Source: UBA8529 sp964390565
GTDB lineage: Bacteria > Bacteroidota > Bacteroidia > Bacteroidales > Tenuifilaceae
Length of the DNA: 64,000 nucleotides
Reading direction: 5' to 3'
NCBI GenBank assembly: GCA_964390565.1
Contig: CAYMII010000020.1
Span: forward strand, 1-64,000
Shown: piece after piece, positions 18,498-27,783 of the stretch
Position numbering within the stretch: position 1 is the stretch's first letter
Layout of the letters: each line of letters begins with the position of its first letter
Made by a program: the position numbers and the translations under genes
The notes under the pieces: generated by a model
Told to the model about the DNA's origin: nothing
Databases searched by the model: none
Seen by the model: the letters and a program-made list of their open reading frames with translations, nothing else

Positions 18498-19697
18498 TTA
18501 CTTAATTGCTCCTAGTTTCTTTCCAACCTTGGTGAATTTTTCGATTGCAAACTCAACCTGCTCCTTGGTATGAGCAGCACTAATTTGAACTCTAATTCTA
18601 GCTTTTCCTTTTGGAACAACAGGGAAGTAGAACCCAATAACATAAATACCCTCTTCAAGTAAAGCACTTGCAAACTCCTGTGATAATTTTGCATCGTTTG
18701 GTAGATGTCCGAATAGTACTGGAACGATTGAGTGTACGCCAGGAACAATTGAGAATCCAGCCTCGGTCATTCCTTTTCTGAAGATTTGGGTATTCTCATA
18801 CAACCTATCGCGAAGTTCAGTGGTTTCTGATAGCATATTAAGAACCTCTAGTGTAGCACCAGCAATCGCAGGAGCAACTGAGTTAGAAAATAGGTATGGA
18901 CGTGAACGCTGACGAAGCATATCAACAATCTCGGTACGACCCGAAATACATCCTCCCGATGCACCACCTAACGCTTTTCCAAAAGTGGTAGAGATAATAT
19001 CTACTCTACCCATTGCATTGCAATACTCCGAAGTACCACGACCAGTTTTACCAATAAATCCTGTTGCATGTGAATCATCAACCATTACCATTGCATCATA
19101 CTTATCGGCGAGGTCGCAAACCTTATCAACCTGAGCAATGATGCCATCCATTGAGAAAACACCATCGGTAACAATCATCTTGTAACGGCAATGGCTAGCT
19201 TCTTGAAGAACTTTTTCAAGGTCAGCCATATCGTTGTTCTTATAGCGGAAGCGTTGAGCTTTGCAAAGTCTTACGCCATCAATGATTGATGCGTGGTTAA
19301 GCTCATCAGAGATAATTGCATCATTCTCGCCAAGGATTGGTTCAAAAATACCGCCGTTGGCATCAAATGCAGATGAGTAAAGAATTGTATCTTCAGTTCC
19401 AAGGAACTCACTTAACTTTTTCTCTAAATCTTTATGAATTTTTTGCGTTCCGCAAATGAATCGAACCGATGACATGCCAAAACCGTATTCAGCCATAGCC
19501 TTATTTGCGGCTGCAATAACGCGTGGATGTGATGAAAGACCTAGATAGTTGTTAGCACAAAAGTTTAAAACATTTTTTCCGTTGGCAACAATCTCAACCC
19601 TTTGAGGAGTTGTAATAATTCTTTCGGTCTTGTAAAGCCCATCGTTTTTGATGGTCTCAAGCTGCTGCTTTAAGTCTTCCTTAATTTTGCTATACAT
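18498..19697 (-). CDS. kbl: Glycine C-acetyltransferase (2-amino-3-ketobutyrate CoA ligase)
   Basis: The 399-residue PLP enzyme of the alpha-oxoamine synthase family cleaves 2-amino-3-ketobutyrate with CoA to glycine and acetyl-CoA, the second step of threonine breakdown. Motifs include NFCANNYLGLSSHP, SSVRFICGTQ, VDDSHATGF (the Asp and His that hold PLP), and STTFGKALGGASGG with the Schiff-base lysine. The length equals that of E. coli Kbl. The partner threonine dehydrogenase is not adjacent. A TACCTTTG promoter box lies 38 bases upstream and a terminator follows, so it is monocistronic. Confidence 0.93.
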   Translation of the reverse strand: MYSKIKEDLKQQLETIKNDGLYKTERIITTPQRVEIVANGKNVLNFCANNYLGLSSHPRVIAAANKAMAEYGFGMSSVRFICGTQKIHKDLEKKLSEFLGTEDTILYSSAFDANGGIFEPILGENDAIISDELNHASIIDGVRLCKAQRFRYKNNDMADLEKVLQEASHCRYKMIVTDGVFSMDGIIAQVDKVCDLADKYDAMVMVDDSHATGFIGKTGRGTSEYCNAMGRVDIISTTFGKALGGASGGCISGRTEIVDMLRQRSRPYLFSNSVAPAIAGATLEVLNMLSETTELRDRLYENTQIFRKGMTEAGFSIVPGVHSIVPVLFGHLPNDAKLSQEFASALLEEGIYVIGFYFPVVPKGKARIRVQISAAHTKEQVEFAIEKFTKVGKKLGAIK

Positions 19698-19734
19698 AAT
19701 GAGATATGTTAAGATGGTTTTTTAAAAGAATTTT

Positions 19735-19742
19735 CAAAGGTA
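19735..19742 (-). promoter_or_regulatory. Bacteroidota -7 box for kbl
   Basis: On the minus strand the sequence reads TACCTTTG, matching TAnnTTTG, 38 bases before the kbl start codon. Confidence 0.6.
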
Positions 19743-19957
19743 TATTTTTTCTTCGTCAAAATTTTAAAAAACCTTTTTGACAGCAAAAATGAGAATACAT
19801 GGGCATTTCGATTTAAAATCATCCGTTCGCAAGGCAACTTATTAGAAATCAATAGAGAGAATCTATAAAATTAACCTACGAAGAGTGTTGCTTTTTTAAT
19901 TTCAATTATTATATTCGCATGTTATCAACAACTAGTTAACAACCAAAACCCTCCGCC

Positions 19958-20695
19958 ATGCCTTACCGCCGATTACCAAACACAGATGTTGCCCGCATCA
20001 AAGCGCTAAAAACCGCTTACGGCAAGGGCAAAGAGTTGCCTCCATTTAAACTCGCATTCTCGCAAAGCACATATGCCAAAATTGAGCTGTTTATCAACTC
20101 GTTCGAGAAGGCAATGATTAATTACAAGGCATCCTACAATATTCAAATTGAGAAGAGTAAGGATTACAACGTTATAATGAAGAAAGCCAAACTTTACCTA
20201 TCGCACTTCATTCAGGTTGTGAATATGGCCATTGCCCGTGGCGAACTTCCCGATAAGACTAGAACAATTTACGGGATGGATATTGATGAAAGTAAAGTTC
20301 CTGCACTCAACACAGAAAAGGATATGATTGATTGGGGCAAGAAGATTATTGAAGGGGAGCAAAAGCGAATAATGAGCGGCCAGCAACCTATTACAAACCC
20401 AACCATTGCAGTAGTAAAAGTTCGTTTCGAGAATTTTGTCGAATCCTATAATCACCAAAAGATACTTCAGCAAAATACTCAGCGTATGCTCACCGATCTT
20501 GATGCTCTAAGAACAAAAGCTGATGATATTATCCTAAATATCTGGAACGAAGTTGAGAATACCTTTAAAGATCTGCCTGATGACCTTAAAAGAGAGCGTT
20601 CAACAGAGTATGGCCTAGTATACGTTTACCGTAAAAACGAGCTGAAAGGATTACAACTATTAGAGCGCAGCCTATTCGAGTTTACTAACTCTTAG
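19958..20695 (+). CDS. Conserved-looking hypothetical helical protein
   Basis: The 245-residue protein is almost entirely alpha-helical by composition, with no signal peptide or membrane segment. It begins MPYRRLPNTDVARIKALKTAY and contains long charged helices (for example residues 55-90 and 155-200). A closing segment, STEYGLVYVYRKNELKG, is the only strand-like region. I do not recognise a named domain; I believe similar unnamed proteins occur in other Bacteroidota. The helix-rich pattern would suit a structural or scaffolding role, which is speculation. The 3' end overlaps the convergent CPBP protease gene by 24 bases. Confidence 0.7.
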   Translation: MPYRRLPNTDVARIKALKTAYGKGKELPPFKLAFSQSTYAKIELFINSFEKAMINYKASYNIQIEKSKDYNVIMKKAKLYLSHFIQVVNMAIARGELPDKTRTIYGMDIDESKVPALNTEKDMIDWGKKIIEGEQKRIMSGQQPITNPTIAVVKVRFENFVESYNHQKILQQNTQRMLTDLDALRTKADDIILNIWNEVENTFKDLPDDLKRERSTEYGLVYVYRKNELKGLQLLERSLFEFTNS

Positions 20696-21574
20696 CCCTT
20701 CGCCCTTTATTTTTAGTAGAAGGATAACTACTAGTACAACGCTAATTAATCCCAAGGGCCACATTACCGATAAACCTCCCAAATTCTCTGTCTCAGCGGG
20801 GATATTACCCTTGTATATCAAGGTGTAACCGATGATTGCAACAGCATTGTTTATAAAGTGAGCAATAATTGGCAACCAGAGCGATCCTGACCAAACATAT
20901 AAATACCCAAGCATCAATCCCAAAGCAAATCTTGGGATAAACCCTTGAAACTGCATATGCATTGCGCTAAATAGCGCAGCAGAGATTATTACACCCCAAA
21001 CAGCTTTACCAGTTATATCTATAAAAATCTTTTGGAGTAAGCCTCTAAATATTAATTCCTCTCCTATGGCAGGAAGCACAGCAATCATAAATATGTTGAG
21101 AAGTAATCCACCAAAACTATTTACCGACATAAACGCTTTAGTAAGCACGGCAGCCTTCTCCTCCATATCAATCATCCATTGGGGCATTGGGATTAGCTCG
21201 TTCAACGAGGCAAGAAAGTTAATAGCAGGAAAAGCAACTATAACGATTAATATTGCTAGTAACCCAAGGTTTACATTGATATTTTTAAAACCAAGATATT
21301 GTTTTGGTTTATCAGAAAAATACATTGCAAGTAAAAACCCTGGAGCGATAAACATTCCGATTCCTTGGCATATCTGCAAAATCTTAAGAGCCGCTAATGC
21401 TTCTGGAACTGATGGATTTGGATTTGAAATATAAGACAATGCAGCCGAACCATAAACTGAAAAAACTATAATTGAGCCAATAACCATAAAAAGGAGCGTT
21501 CCTGCTAAACAAAAAAGCAGAATAAGCGAAATCTTAACTGCTGGAGATGCATCTCTAAAATATGTTGTTACCAT
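20672..21574 (-). CDS. CPBP family intramembrane glutamic protease
   Basis: The 300-residue membrane protein has about seven to eight hydrophobic helices and the CPBP/ABI signature: GEELIFRGLL (EExxxR, motif 1), FSAMHMQF (motif 2 His) and PIIAHFINNAV (motif 3 His). These proteases are related to the Rce1 CAAX endopeptidase and often act in peptide or prenyl-protein maturation. Here the substrate is unknown. A TATATTTG box on the minus strand lies 28 bases upstream of the ATG. It is divergent from the Dus gene and convergent, with overlap, with the hypothetical gene at 19958. Confidence 0.88.
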   Translation of the reverse strand: MVTTYFRDASPAVKISLILLFCLAGTLLFMVIGSIIVFSVYGSAALSYISNPNPSVPEALAALKILQICQGIGMFIAPGFLLAMYFSDKPKQYLGFKNINVNLGLLAILIVIVAFPAINFLASLNELIPMPQWMIDMEEKAAVLTKAFMSVNSFGGLLLNIFMIAVLPAIGEELIFRGLLQKIFIDITGKAVWGVIISAALFSAMHMQFQGFIPRFALGLMLGYLYVWSGSLWLPIIAHFINNAVAIIGYTLIYKGNIPAETENLGGLSVMWPLGLISVVLVVILLLKIKGEGLRVSKLE

Positions 21575-21601
21575 AATTGGTGATTTTTAAAAAGTAAGCA
21601 A

Positions 21602-21609
21602 CAAATATA
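21602..21609 (-). promoter_or_regulatory. Bacteroidota -7 box for the CPBP protease
   Basis: On the minus strand the sequence reads TATATTTG, an exact TAnnTTTG match, 28 bases before the start codon at 21574. Confidence 0.58.
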
Positions 21610-21642
21610 GGAGAAAGGAACGATAGGTTTGAGAAGAGTGCG

Positions 21643-21650
21643 TATTTTTG
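21643..21650 (+). promoter_or_regulatory. Bacteroidota -7 box for dus
   Basis: TATTTTTG matches TAnnTTTG. It overlaps an in-frame TTG at 21648 that therefore cannot be a start codon, and it favours the TTG at 21672. Confidence 0.55.
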
Positions 21651-21671
21651 TGTGCTCAAAAAATAGAGGAA

Positions 21672-22691
21672 TTGAAAATAGGAGATGTTGATTTAGGGTT
21701 AAGGCCAATACTTTTAGCACCTATGGAGGATGTTACAGATCCTTCGTTTAGGTTGCTTTGCAAAAGATTTGGGGCTGATATGATGTACACGGAATTTATT
21801 AATTCCGATGGTTTAATCCGCGATGCTAAATCGAGCGTTGCTAAGCTCGATATTTTCGATTACGAGCGCCCAATTGGCATTCAACTTTACGGTCATGAGA
21901 TTGACAGCATGGTTGAAGCTACGCGTGTTGCAACCAACGCAAAACCCGATATTATTGATATCAATTTTGGTTGTCCGGTTAAAAAGATTGCCAATCGTGG
22001 CGCTGGCTCGGGAATGATGCGTGATGTTCCCAAAATGGTTGAAATGACTCGCCAGATTGTGAATGCAACAAATATCCCAGTTACAGTAAAAACTCGTTTA
22101 GGGTGGGACGATGCCAGTAAAAATATTGTCGAGATTGCTGAAAAACTTCAAGATGTAGGTATCAAAGCCCTTACCATTCATGGTAGAACGCGTGCTCAGC
22201 TATACAAAGGCGAAGCCGATTGGACGTTAATAGGTGAGGTAAAAAATAATCCTCGGATGACTATTCCAATTATTGGCAATGGTGATATTGATAGTCCCGA
22301 AAAAGCAAAAATTGCCTTTGATACTTATGGTGTTGATGCTATTATGATTGGTCGTGCTACCTACGGAAGGCCTTGGATTTTTAAGGAGGTAAAACATTAC
22401 CTCGAGACAGGTGAAAAACTAAAGCCTTTTACAATACCTGAGAAAGTTGAACTCGCTAAATTTCATCTTCTAAAGTCTGTTGAGTTAAAAGGAGGGAAAA
22501 CTGGCATTTTCGAAATCCGTAGACATCTTACCTCCTATTTTAAGGGACTTCCTCATTTTAAAGAGATGCGACTAAAACTGGTAACATCGATGGATCCTGA
22601 AGAACTTCTGAATCTATTAGAACAGGTTGCTGAAAAGTATTCTGATTTTGTTCCTGATGAAAGCATCAATCCATCACCTTGGGTTTATTAA
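21672..22691 (+). CDS. dusB: tRNA-dihydrouridine synthase (DusB-like)
   Basis: The 339-residue flavoenzyme reduces uridines in tRNA. Motifs are LLAPMEDVTDPSFR (FMN site), IDINFGCPVKKI with the catalytic Cys, VKTRLGWDD, TIHGRTRAQLYKGEADW, IPIIGNGDI and DAIMIGRATYGRPWIF, all DusB-type. The likely start is TTG at 21672, which gives MKIGDVDLG, the normal family N-terminus, with AGAGGA seven bases upstream. A more 5' TTG at 21648 lies inside the promoter box. No fis gene is downstream, unlike in enterobacteria. The next gene, a glycyl radical enzyme, has its own promoter. Confidence 0.9.
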   Translation: MKIGDVDLGLRPILLAPMEDVTDPSFRLLCKRFGADMMYTEFINSDGLIRDAKSSVAKLDIFDYERPIGIQLYGHEIDSMVEATRVATNAKPDIIDINFGCPVKKIANRGAGSGMMRDVPKMVEMTRQIVNATNIPVTVKTRLGWDDASKNIVEIAEKLQDVGIKALTIHGRTRAQLYKGEADWTLIGEVKNNPRMTIPIIGNGDIDSPEKAKIAFDTYGVDAIMIGRATYGRPWIFKEVKHYLETGEKLKPFTIPEKVELAKFHLLKSVELKGGKTGIFEIRRHLTSYFKGLPHFKEMRLKLVTSMDPEELLNLLEQVAEKYSDFVPDESINPSPWVY

Positions 22692-22740
22692 CCAATTTTA
22701 AAAGATATCAAAAAGACAGGCTTGTAATTGATAAATATCA

Positions 22741-22772
22741 TTGCAATTGGCAATTATAATGATTTATCTTTG
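22741..22772 (+). promoter_or_regulatory. Bacteroidota promoter for the glycyl radical enzyme locus
   Basis: A TTG at 22741-22743 and TATCTTTG at 22765-22772 are separated by 21 bases, close to the consensus TTTG-N19-21-TAnnTTTG. Transcription would begin near 22780 and leave a leader of roughly 190 bases before the enzyme start. Confidence 0.65.
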
Positions 22773-22790
22773 CCTAAGTCATTATCTCAA

Positions 22791-22862
22791 ATGGTTGGTA
22801 TTCTTACATCCACTTTGTACCACAACAATGGCAAGGGGCTCTTCTCTTGCTGGATTTGCTGA
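22791..22862 (+). CDS. Possible 23-residue leader peptide upstream of the glycyl radical enzyme
   Basis: An ATG about 11 bases after the predicted transcription start opens a 23-codon frame, MVGILTSTLYHNN followed by GKGLFSCWIC and TGA. Its 3' half overlaps an eight-pair hairpin (gcaagggg/ctcttgc type, with G-T pairs, about 22831-22850). A weaker hairpin (atcctt/agggat) followed by a T-rich stretch lies at about 22899-22928, before the enzyme start. This layout would suit attenuation, and the two Cys codons near the end could be the sensed residue. There is no homology evidence, and a chance ORF of this size is quite possible. Confidence 0.3.
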   Translation: MVGILTSTLYHNNGKGLFSCWIC

Positions 22863-22966
22863 TCCTTTTTCAAACATTTATTAAGAAACATCTAATATCC
22901 TTTTAACTAGGGATTTTCGTATTTTTTTGTTACGAATTATTAGCTATCAATCAAATTTTAAAAAGC

Positions 22967-25429
22967 ATGTTTGAGAAAATAAAACCACATACTACATCAC
23001 CTGAAAGATCTGCAATATCAGAAGGAAATTTCTATGAACCTAAGGAGAATAGAATTGGACCAGGGATGAATGAGCGGATTCAAAACCTTCGTAAGCTAAG
23101 TGTCGAAACACAACCTTCGCTTTCTATTGAGCGTGCTTTGCACGAAACCGCTTTCTATAAGGAAAACTATGGAAAGTATTCAATTCCTGTTTTACGAGCA
23201 TTGAACTTCTTAGATCATTGTAAAAGAAAAACAATATATATAGGCGAAGGAGAGCTAATTGTTGGTGAGCGCGGTCCAAAACCTAAAAGCGTGTGCACTT
23301 TTCCTGAGCTTACATGCCACAGCGTTGAAGATTTAAACGTTCTCAATACCCGAGATCTACAGCGTTATACAATAAGCCAAGAGGATATTGAACTTTATGA
23401 AAAAGAGGTTATCCCATATTGGCAAGGCAAAACTCAACGAGAACGAATTTTTAGCCATGTGCCCGATGAATGGCGTGCAGCTTATGAGGCAGGATTATTT
23501 ACCGAATTTATGGAGCAACGAGCTCCCGGTCACACCACCCTTGATGGCAAAATTTACCGAAAAGGTATGCTCGATTTCAAAAAGGAGATCGCCGAAAACC
23601 TTGCAAAACTCGATTATCTAAATGATCCCGAGGCTACAGATAAAGCCGAACAATGGAAAGCAATGGATGTATCGTGCGATGCGGTTATTGTATTTGCCGA
23701 ACGTCATGCTGAGTTAGCTGAAGAATTGGCTAAAAAGGAGCAAGATCCACAAAGGGTTAAAGAGTTAAAGAAAATTGCCGAAGTCTGCCGTTGGGTGCCT
23801 GCCAAAGCACCGCGAAATTTATGGGAGGCTATTCAAATGTATTGGTTTGTTCATCTAGGAACCATTACCGAATTGAATGGTTGGGATGCCATGAACCCTG
23901 GTCATTTCGACCAACACCTTACCCCATTCTACGAAAAAGAGATTGCTGCTGGAACGCTAACACGCGATGAAGCAAAAGAGTTGATATCGTGCTTCTGGAT
24001 AAAAGTAAACAATCACCCAGCACCTCCAAAGGTTGGAATTACAGCACGCGAGAGTGGTACATACAACGATTTTACAAATATCAATTTAGGAGGCGTTAAA
24101 TCCGATGGTTCCGAAGGAACCAGTGAGGTTTCGTACATCATGCTCGAAGTGGTTGAGGAACTGCATATTCTCCAACCTGGTAACTCAGTGCATATAAGCG
24201 CAAAAACACCCGATAAATTTCTGCATGCCGCAGCACATGTAATCCGTCAGGGTCATGGTTACCCATCAGTATTTAATCCCGATATCTATATCCTTGAAAT
24301 GTTACGACAAGGAAAATCGTTGCAGGATGCTCGCGAAGGGGGTTGCAGTGGTTGTATCGAGGTTGGTGCTTTTGGTAAAGAGGCATACCTGCTTACTGGA
24401 TATCTAAATGTTCCAAAAATACTGGAGGTAACGTTGAATAACGGTATCAATCCAGTTACAGGAAAGATGGTAGGAATACAAACTGGTGATCCTCACAATT
24501 TTAAATCATACGAAGATCTTTACAATGCCTTTTTGAAGCAGCTTCAATATGTAGTTGGTCAGAAAATGCGCGTGAGCAATTACATCGATCGAATGTTTGC
24601 AAAATACGCTCCAGCACCATTCCTTTCAGTGGTTATTGAGGATTGCATCAGCAAAGGTCGCGATTACTACGATGGTGGACCACGATACAACACAAGTTAT
24701 ATTCAGTGCTGTGGACTTGGAACGGTTACCGATAGCCTTGCAGCCATGAAAAAGCATGTTTTCGAGGAGAAAACATTCAGCATGGATAAAGTTTTAAATG
24801 CTGTTCTCAAGAACTTTTACGGTGAGGAGCTGATGAGGCAAACCATTATCAACCGTACCCCATTCTTTGGAAACGATGATGAGTATGCCGATTCCATTGC
24901 CCTTAAGGTTTATAACGATTTGGTTGATACTATCGATGGAAAACCAAATATCAAACCGGGTGGTAAATACCATTTGAATATGCTATCAACCACTTGCCAC
25001 GTATATTTTGGTAAGATAATGGGTGCCACACCAAATGGGCGACTTGCAGGTAAATCAATATCTGATGGAACTTCTCCATCGCATGGTGCTGATACAAAAG
25101 GACCTTCGGCAGTTGTAAAATCGCTTACCAAGCTTGATCATACAAAATCAGGGGGAACTCTTTTAAACCAAAGGTTTTTACCGAGTCTGATGAGAAAAGA
25201 GGAGGATATTAAAAAACTTGGACATCTTATTAGGAGCTACTTCACGCTTGGTGGTCACCATATTCAGTTTAATATTGTGGATACCGCTACACTATATGCA
25301 GCTCAAGCATGTCCTGAAGATTATAAAGATTTGTTGGTTCGCATGGCTGGTTATAGCGATTATTTTAACGATATGAATGCCGATTTGCAGCAAGAGGTGA
25401 TTGAGCGAACTGAAAATGATTCATTCTAA
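22967..25429 (+). CDS. hypD: Glycyl radical enzyme, trans-4-hydroxy-L-proline dehydratase-like (HypD)
   Basis: The 820-residue enzyme has the thiyl-radical Cys at 463 in GGCSGCIEVG with the general base Glu two residues on. The glycyl radical is G795 in RMAGYSD near the C-terminus. Compared by memory with Clostridioides HypD, the substrate-site residues are kept: the F and H in FTEFMEQRAPGHT, the Asp of GWDAMNPG, the Ser and DF pair in ESGTYNDFTN, and the Tyr of LLTGYLN. HypD dehydrates trans-4-hydroxyproline to pyrroline-5-carboxylate, which ProC reduces to proline. Pyruvate formate-lyase is excluded because it has adjacent active-site cysteines and a different C-terminal motif. The activase is 11 bases downstream and an Xaa-Pro aminopeptidase follows, which supports a hydroxyproline role. 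A related dehydratase with another substrate is still possible. Confidence 0.78.
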   Translation: MFEKIKPHTTSPERSAISEGNFYEPKENRIGPGMNERIQNLRKLSVETQPSLSIERALHETAFYKENYGKYSIPVLRALNFLDHCKRKTIYIGEGELIVGERGPKPKSVCTFPELTCHSVEDLNVLNTRDLQRYTISQEDIELYEKEVIPYWQGKTQRERIFSHVPDEWRAAYEAGLFTEFMEQRAPGHTTLDGKIYRKGMLDFKKEIAENLAKLDYLNDPEATDKAEQWKAMDVSCDAVIVFAERHAELAEELAKKEQDPQRVKELKKIAEVCRWVPAKAPRNLWEAIQMYWFVHLGTITELNGWDAMNPGHFDQHLTPFYEKEIAAGTLTRDEAKELISCFWIKVNNHPAPPKVGITARESGTYNDFTNINLGGVKSDGSEGTSEVSYIMLEVVEELHILQPGNSVHISAKTPDKFLHAAAHVIRQGHGYPSVFNPDIYILEMLRQGKSLQDAREGGCSGCIEVGAFGKEAYLLTGYLNVPKILEVTLNNGINPVTGKMVGIQTGDPHNFKSYEDLYNAFLKQLQYVVGQKMRVSNYIDRMFAKYAPAPFLSVVIEDCISKGRDYYDGGPRYNTSYIQCCGLGTVTDSLAAMKKHVFEEKTFSMDKVLNAVLKNFYGEELMRQTIINRTPFFGNDDEYADSIALKVYNDLVDTIDGKPNIKPGGKYHLNMLSTTCHVYFGKIMGATPNGRLAGKSISDGTSPSHGADTKGPSAVVKSLTKLDHTKSGGTLLNQRFLPSLMRKEEDIKKLGHLIRSYFTLGGHHIQFNIVDTATLYAAQACPEDYKDLLVRMAGYSDYFNDMNADLQQEVIERTENDSF

Positions 25430-25440
25430 GAAGAGTTTTC

Positions 25441-26349
25441 ATGCACGATAATTTAATCTTCGATATAAAACGATACGCCATAAATGATGGGCCTGGAATT
25501 CGGGTTGTGATCTTTTTCAAAGGATGCAACTTGCATTGCGCCTGGTGTCATAATCCTGAGAGTATATCATCGAAAGTTGAAAAGATGTACGCTCCCGCCA
25601 AATGTATTAAGTGCGGAACATGCATTACTGCTTGTCCTGAGAAAGCCATTACTATGGGACTCGATGGAGTAATTACCAACATTGACCTCTGCAAAGTCTG
25701 CGGAAAATGTGCCGATGTATGCCCTACAAAAGCAATAGAAATGTCAGGAAAGGCAATGACTGTTTCTGAAATAATGGATATCATTGAGAAGGAGCGGATA
25801 TTCTTCGACCAATCTGGGGGTGGAGTTACATTCTCCGGTGGAGAGCCGCTAATCCATTCAAAAATGCTAATTAAACTGCTCGATGAATGTCGTAAAAGAA
25901 AAATTCATACAGCAGTTGATACGGCTGGAAATGTTAGCACCGAAACAATTCTTGAAGTAGCCAAGCGAACAGATCTTTTTCTTTACGACTTAAAGATGAT
26001 GGATTCTGAAATGCACAAGAAATGGGTTAACTCCAACAATGAAATGATACTCAAAAATCTAAAAGCAATTTCAGATTTGGGTATCAAAATAACCATCCGA
26101 ATACCTATGATTGGTGGTGTTAACGACACAGAAGAGAATATTGAGCAAACAGCAAAGTTTATTTCAGAATTATCTGGCGAAAAGAAAGAGGTAAACCTTT
26201 TACCATACCATAATATTGCCCAAAATAAGTATATGAAATTGGGTAAATCTGACGACTTTGCGAAATTGATGGAGCCTGATAAAAGTTTGATAGCACAGGC
26301 AATCATGAAGTTTAATGAATACGGAATTAAAGCAACAATCGGTGGATAA
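25441..26349 (+). CDS. Glycyl-radical enzyme activating protein (radical SAM)
   Basis: The 302-residue activase installs the glycyl radical on the preceding enzyme. The SAM-cleaving cluster motif CNLHCAWC is C29, C33 and C36. An inserted ferredoxin-like part has two further [4Fe-4S] motifs, C55/C58/C61/C65 and C84/C87/C90/C94, as in activases of dehydratase-type glycyl radical enzymes and unlike the short PFL activase. GGVTFSGGEPL is the SAM-binding block. The start is 11 bases after the enzyme stop, so the two are certainly co-transcribed and the pair defines the function of this gene. Confidence 0.92.
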   Translation: MHDNLIFDIKRYAINDGPGIRVVIFFKGCNLHCAWCHNPESISSKVEKMYAPAKCIKCGTCITACPEKAITMGLDGVITNIDLCKVCGKCADVCPTKAIEMSGKAMTVSEIMDIIEKERIFFDQSGGGVTFSGGEPLIHSKMLIKLLDECRKRKIHTAVDTAGNVSTETILEVAKRTDLFLYDLKMMDSEMHKKWVNSNNEMILKNLKAISDLGIKITIRIPMIGGVNDTEENIEQTAKFISELSGEKKEVNLLPYHNIAQNKYMKLGKSDDFAKLMEPDKSLIAQAIMKFNEYGIKATIGG

Positions 26350-26396
26350 ACTAACAATAAAAAACTAACTTTCAATCACTTATTAAACCCTTTACC

Positions 26397-27782
26397 ATGT
26401 TTAGCAAACAAACTTACATAAGCCGTCGCAACCAGCTTCGTGCTCAGTTCAAAACAGGTGTTCTTTTTTTCATCGGTAACGATGAGAGTGGAATGAATTA
26501 CGAGGATAACACCTACCATTTCCGTCAGGATAGCACTTTCTTATACTATTTTGGGTTGAATAAACCTGGATTGTATGCCTTAATGGATATTGATAATGAC
26601 AACGATTATATTTTTGGTGATGATTTCACTATCGATAGCATCGTTTGGATGGGCTCACAGCCAACAATTCACGAAATGGCATCGACAGTAGGTGTTGAAA
26701 AAACAGGGACTATATCGCAATTCACCGAAAAGATAAACTCATACCCAACATCAAATATTTTTTATCTACCACCTTACAGACCCGAGCATCAAATTAAGTT
26801 GATGCGATTTTTAGGGATTAGCCCTGCCGAATCGCATGCTAAGGCTAGCATTCCTTTTATAACTGCTGTTGGTGAGCAACGTAACATTAAATCGGAAGAG
26901 GAGATAAAAGAGATTGAACATGCGGTTTCAGTTACTGCTGAAATGCATTTAGCCGGAATGCGCTATGCAAAACCTGGAATGAATGAGGCCCAAGTTGCAG
27001 CTAAGGTTCACGAGGTTGCTCTTGCTGCTGGAGGGGGTTTAAGTTTTCCAATTATTGCAACAATTAATGGACAAACGCTGCATAATCATTATCATGGCAA
27101 TACTATTAAAGAAGGGCAGCTATTCCTTTTAGATGCTGGTTACGAAACCCCAATGGGCTATGCAGGTGATATGAGCAGCACTTTCCCAGTTGGAAAAACA
27201 TTCACCGAAAAGCAAAAAGAAATTTATAGAATCACCCTAGCGGCTCACAATGGTGCAATTGATATGCTTAAGCCCGGGGTTCATTTCCGCGAGGTTCATA
27301 TGCAGGTTGCACGAACAATCTTCGATGGTATGAAAGCTCTTGGTTTTACAAAAGGAAACACCGAAGATGCCATCGTTAATGGCGCTCATGCGCTGTTCTT
27401 CCCTTGCGGAACAGGCCACCTAATGGGGCTTGATGTTCACGATATGGAAAATTTAGGAGAGCAATACGTTGGTTACTGCGGTGTTCCAAAGAGTAAACAA
27501 TTTGGGCTAAAATCACTTCGCTTGGGACGTGAGCTAAAACCGGGCTTTGTACTTACCATCGAACCTGGAATCTACTTCATTCCTGAGCTGATCGACTTAT
27601 GGCAACAGAATGGCACAAACAAGGAGTATATCAACTTCGATAGGGTAAACGAGTATAGGAATTTTAGTGGAATTCGTAATGAGGAAGATATCCTAATTAC
27701 TGAAACAGGACACAGAATTCTTGGTAAGCCACTGGCAAAATCCATTGAGGATGTTGAAGCCGAACGAGCAAAGGCATTTTAG
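26397..27782 (+). CDS. Xaa-Pro aminopeptidase (M24B, aminopeptidase P)
   Basis: The 461-residue metallopeptidase has an N-terminal creatinase-like domain (residues 1-165) and a pita-bread catalytic domain. The two-metal ligands appear in order: the DAGYETPMGYAGD pair of Asp, His in GTGHLMGLDVHD, Glu in TIEPGIYF, and Glu in RNEEDILITETG. It removes the first residue from peptides whose second residue is proline (or hydroxyproline). No signal peptide is present, so it is cytoplasmic. It begins 47 bases after the activase and is probably in the same transcript, which couples imino-peptide breakdown with hydroxyproline dehydration. Confidence 0.9.
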   Translation: MFSKQTYISRRNQLRAQFKTGVLFFIGNDESGMNYEDNTYHFRQDSTFLYYFGLNKPGLYALMDIDNDNDYIFGDDFTIDSIVWMGSQPTIHEMASTVGVEKTGTISQFTEKINSYPTSNIFYLPPYRPEHQIKLMRFLGISPAESHAKASIPFITAVGEQRNIKSEEEIKEIEHAVSVTAEMHLAGMRYAKPGMNEAQVAAKVHEVALAAGGGLSFPIIATINGQTLHNHYHGNTIKEGQLFLLDAGYETPMGYAGDMSSTFPVGKTFTEKQKEIYRITLAAHNGAIDMLKPGVHFREVHMQVARTIFDGMKALGFTKGNTEDAIVNGAHALFFPCGTGHLMGLDVHDMENLGEQYVGYCGVPKSKQFGLKSLRLGRELKPGFVLTIEPGIYFIPELIDLWQQNGTNKEYINFDRVNEYRNFSGIRNEEDILITETGHRILGKPLAKSIEDVEAERAKAF

Positions 27783-27783
27783 T

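Noticed and set aside
21648..21674. TTG at 21648 as start of dus
   Set aside because: It lies within the TATTTTTG promoter box, so it precedes the transcription start. The TTG at 21672 gives the family's standard N-terminus.
22967..25429. Pyruvate formate-lyase identity for the glycyl radical enzyme
   Set aside because: The active site has GCSGC with a Glu two residues later and lacks the adjacent Cys-Cys pair of PFL. The activase has two extra clusters, typical of dehydratase types.
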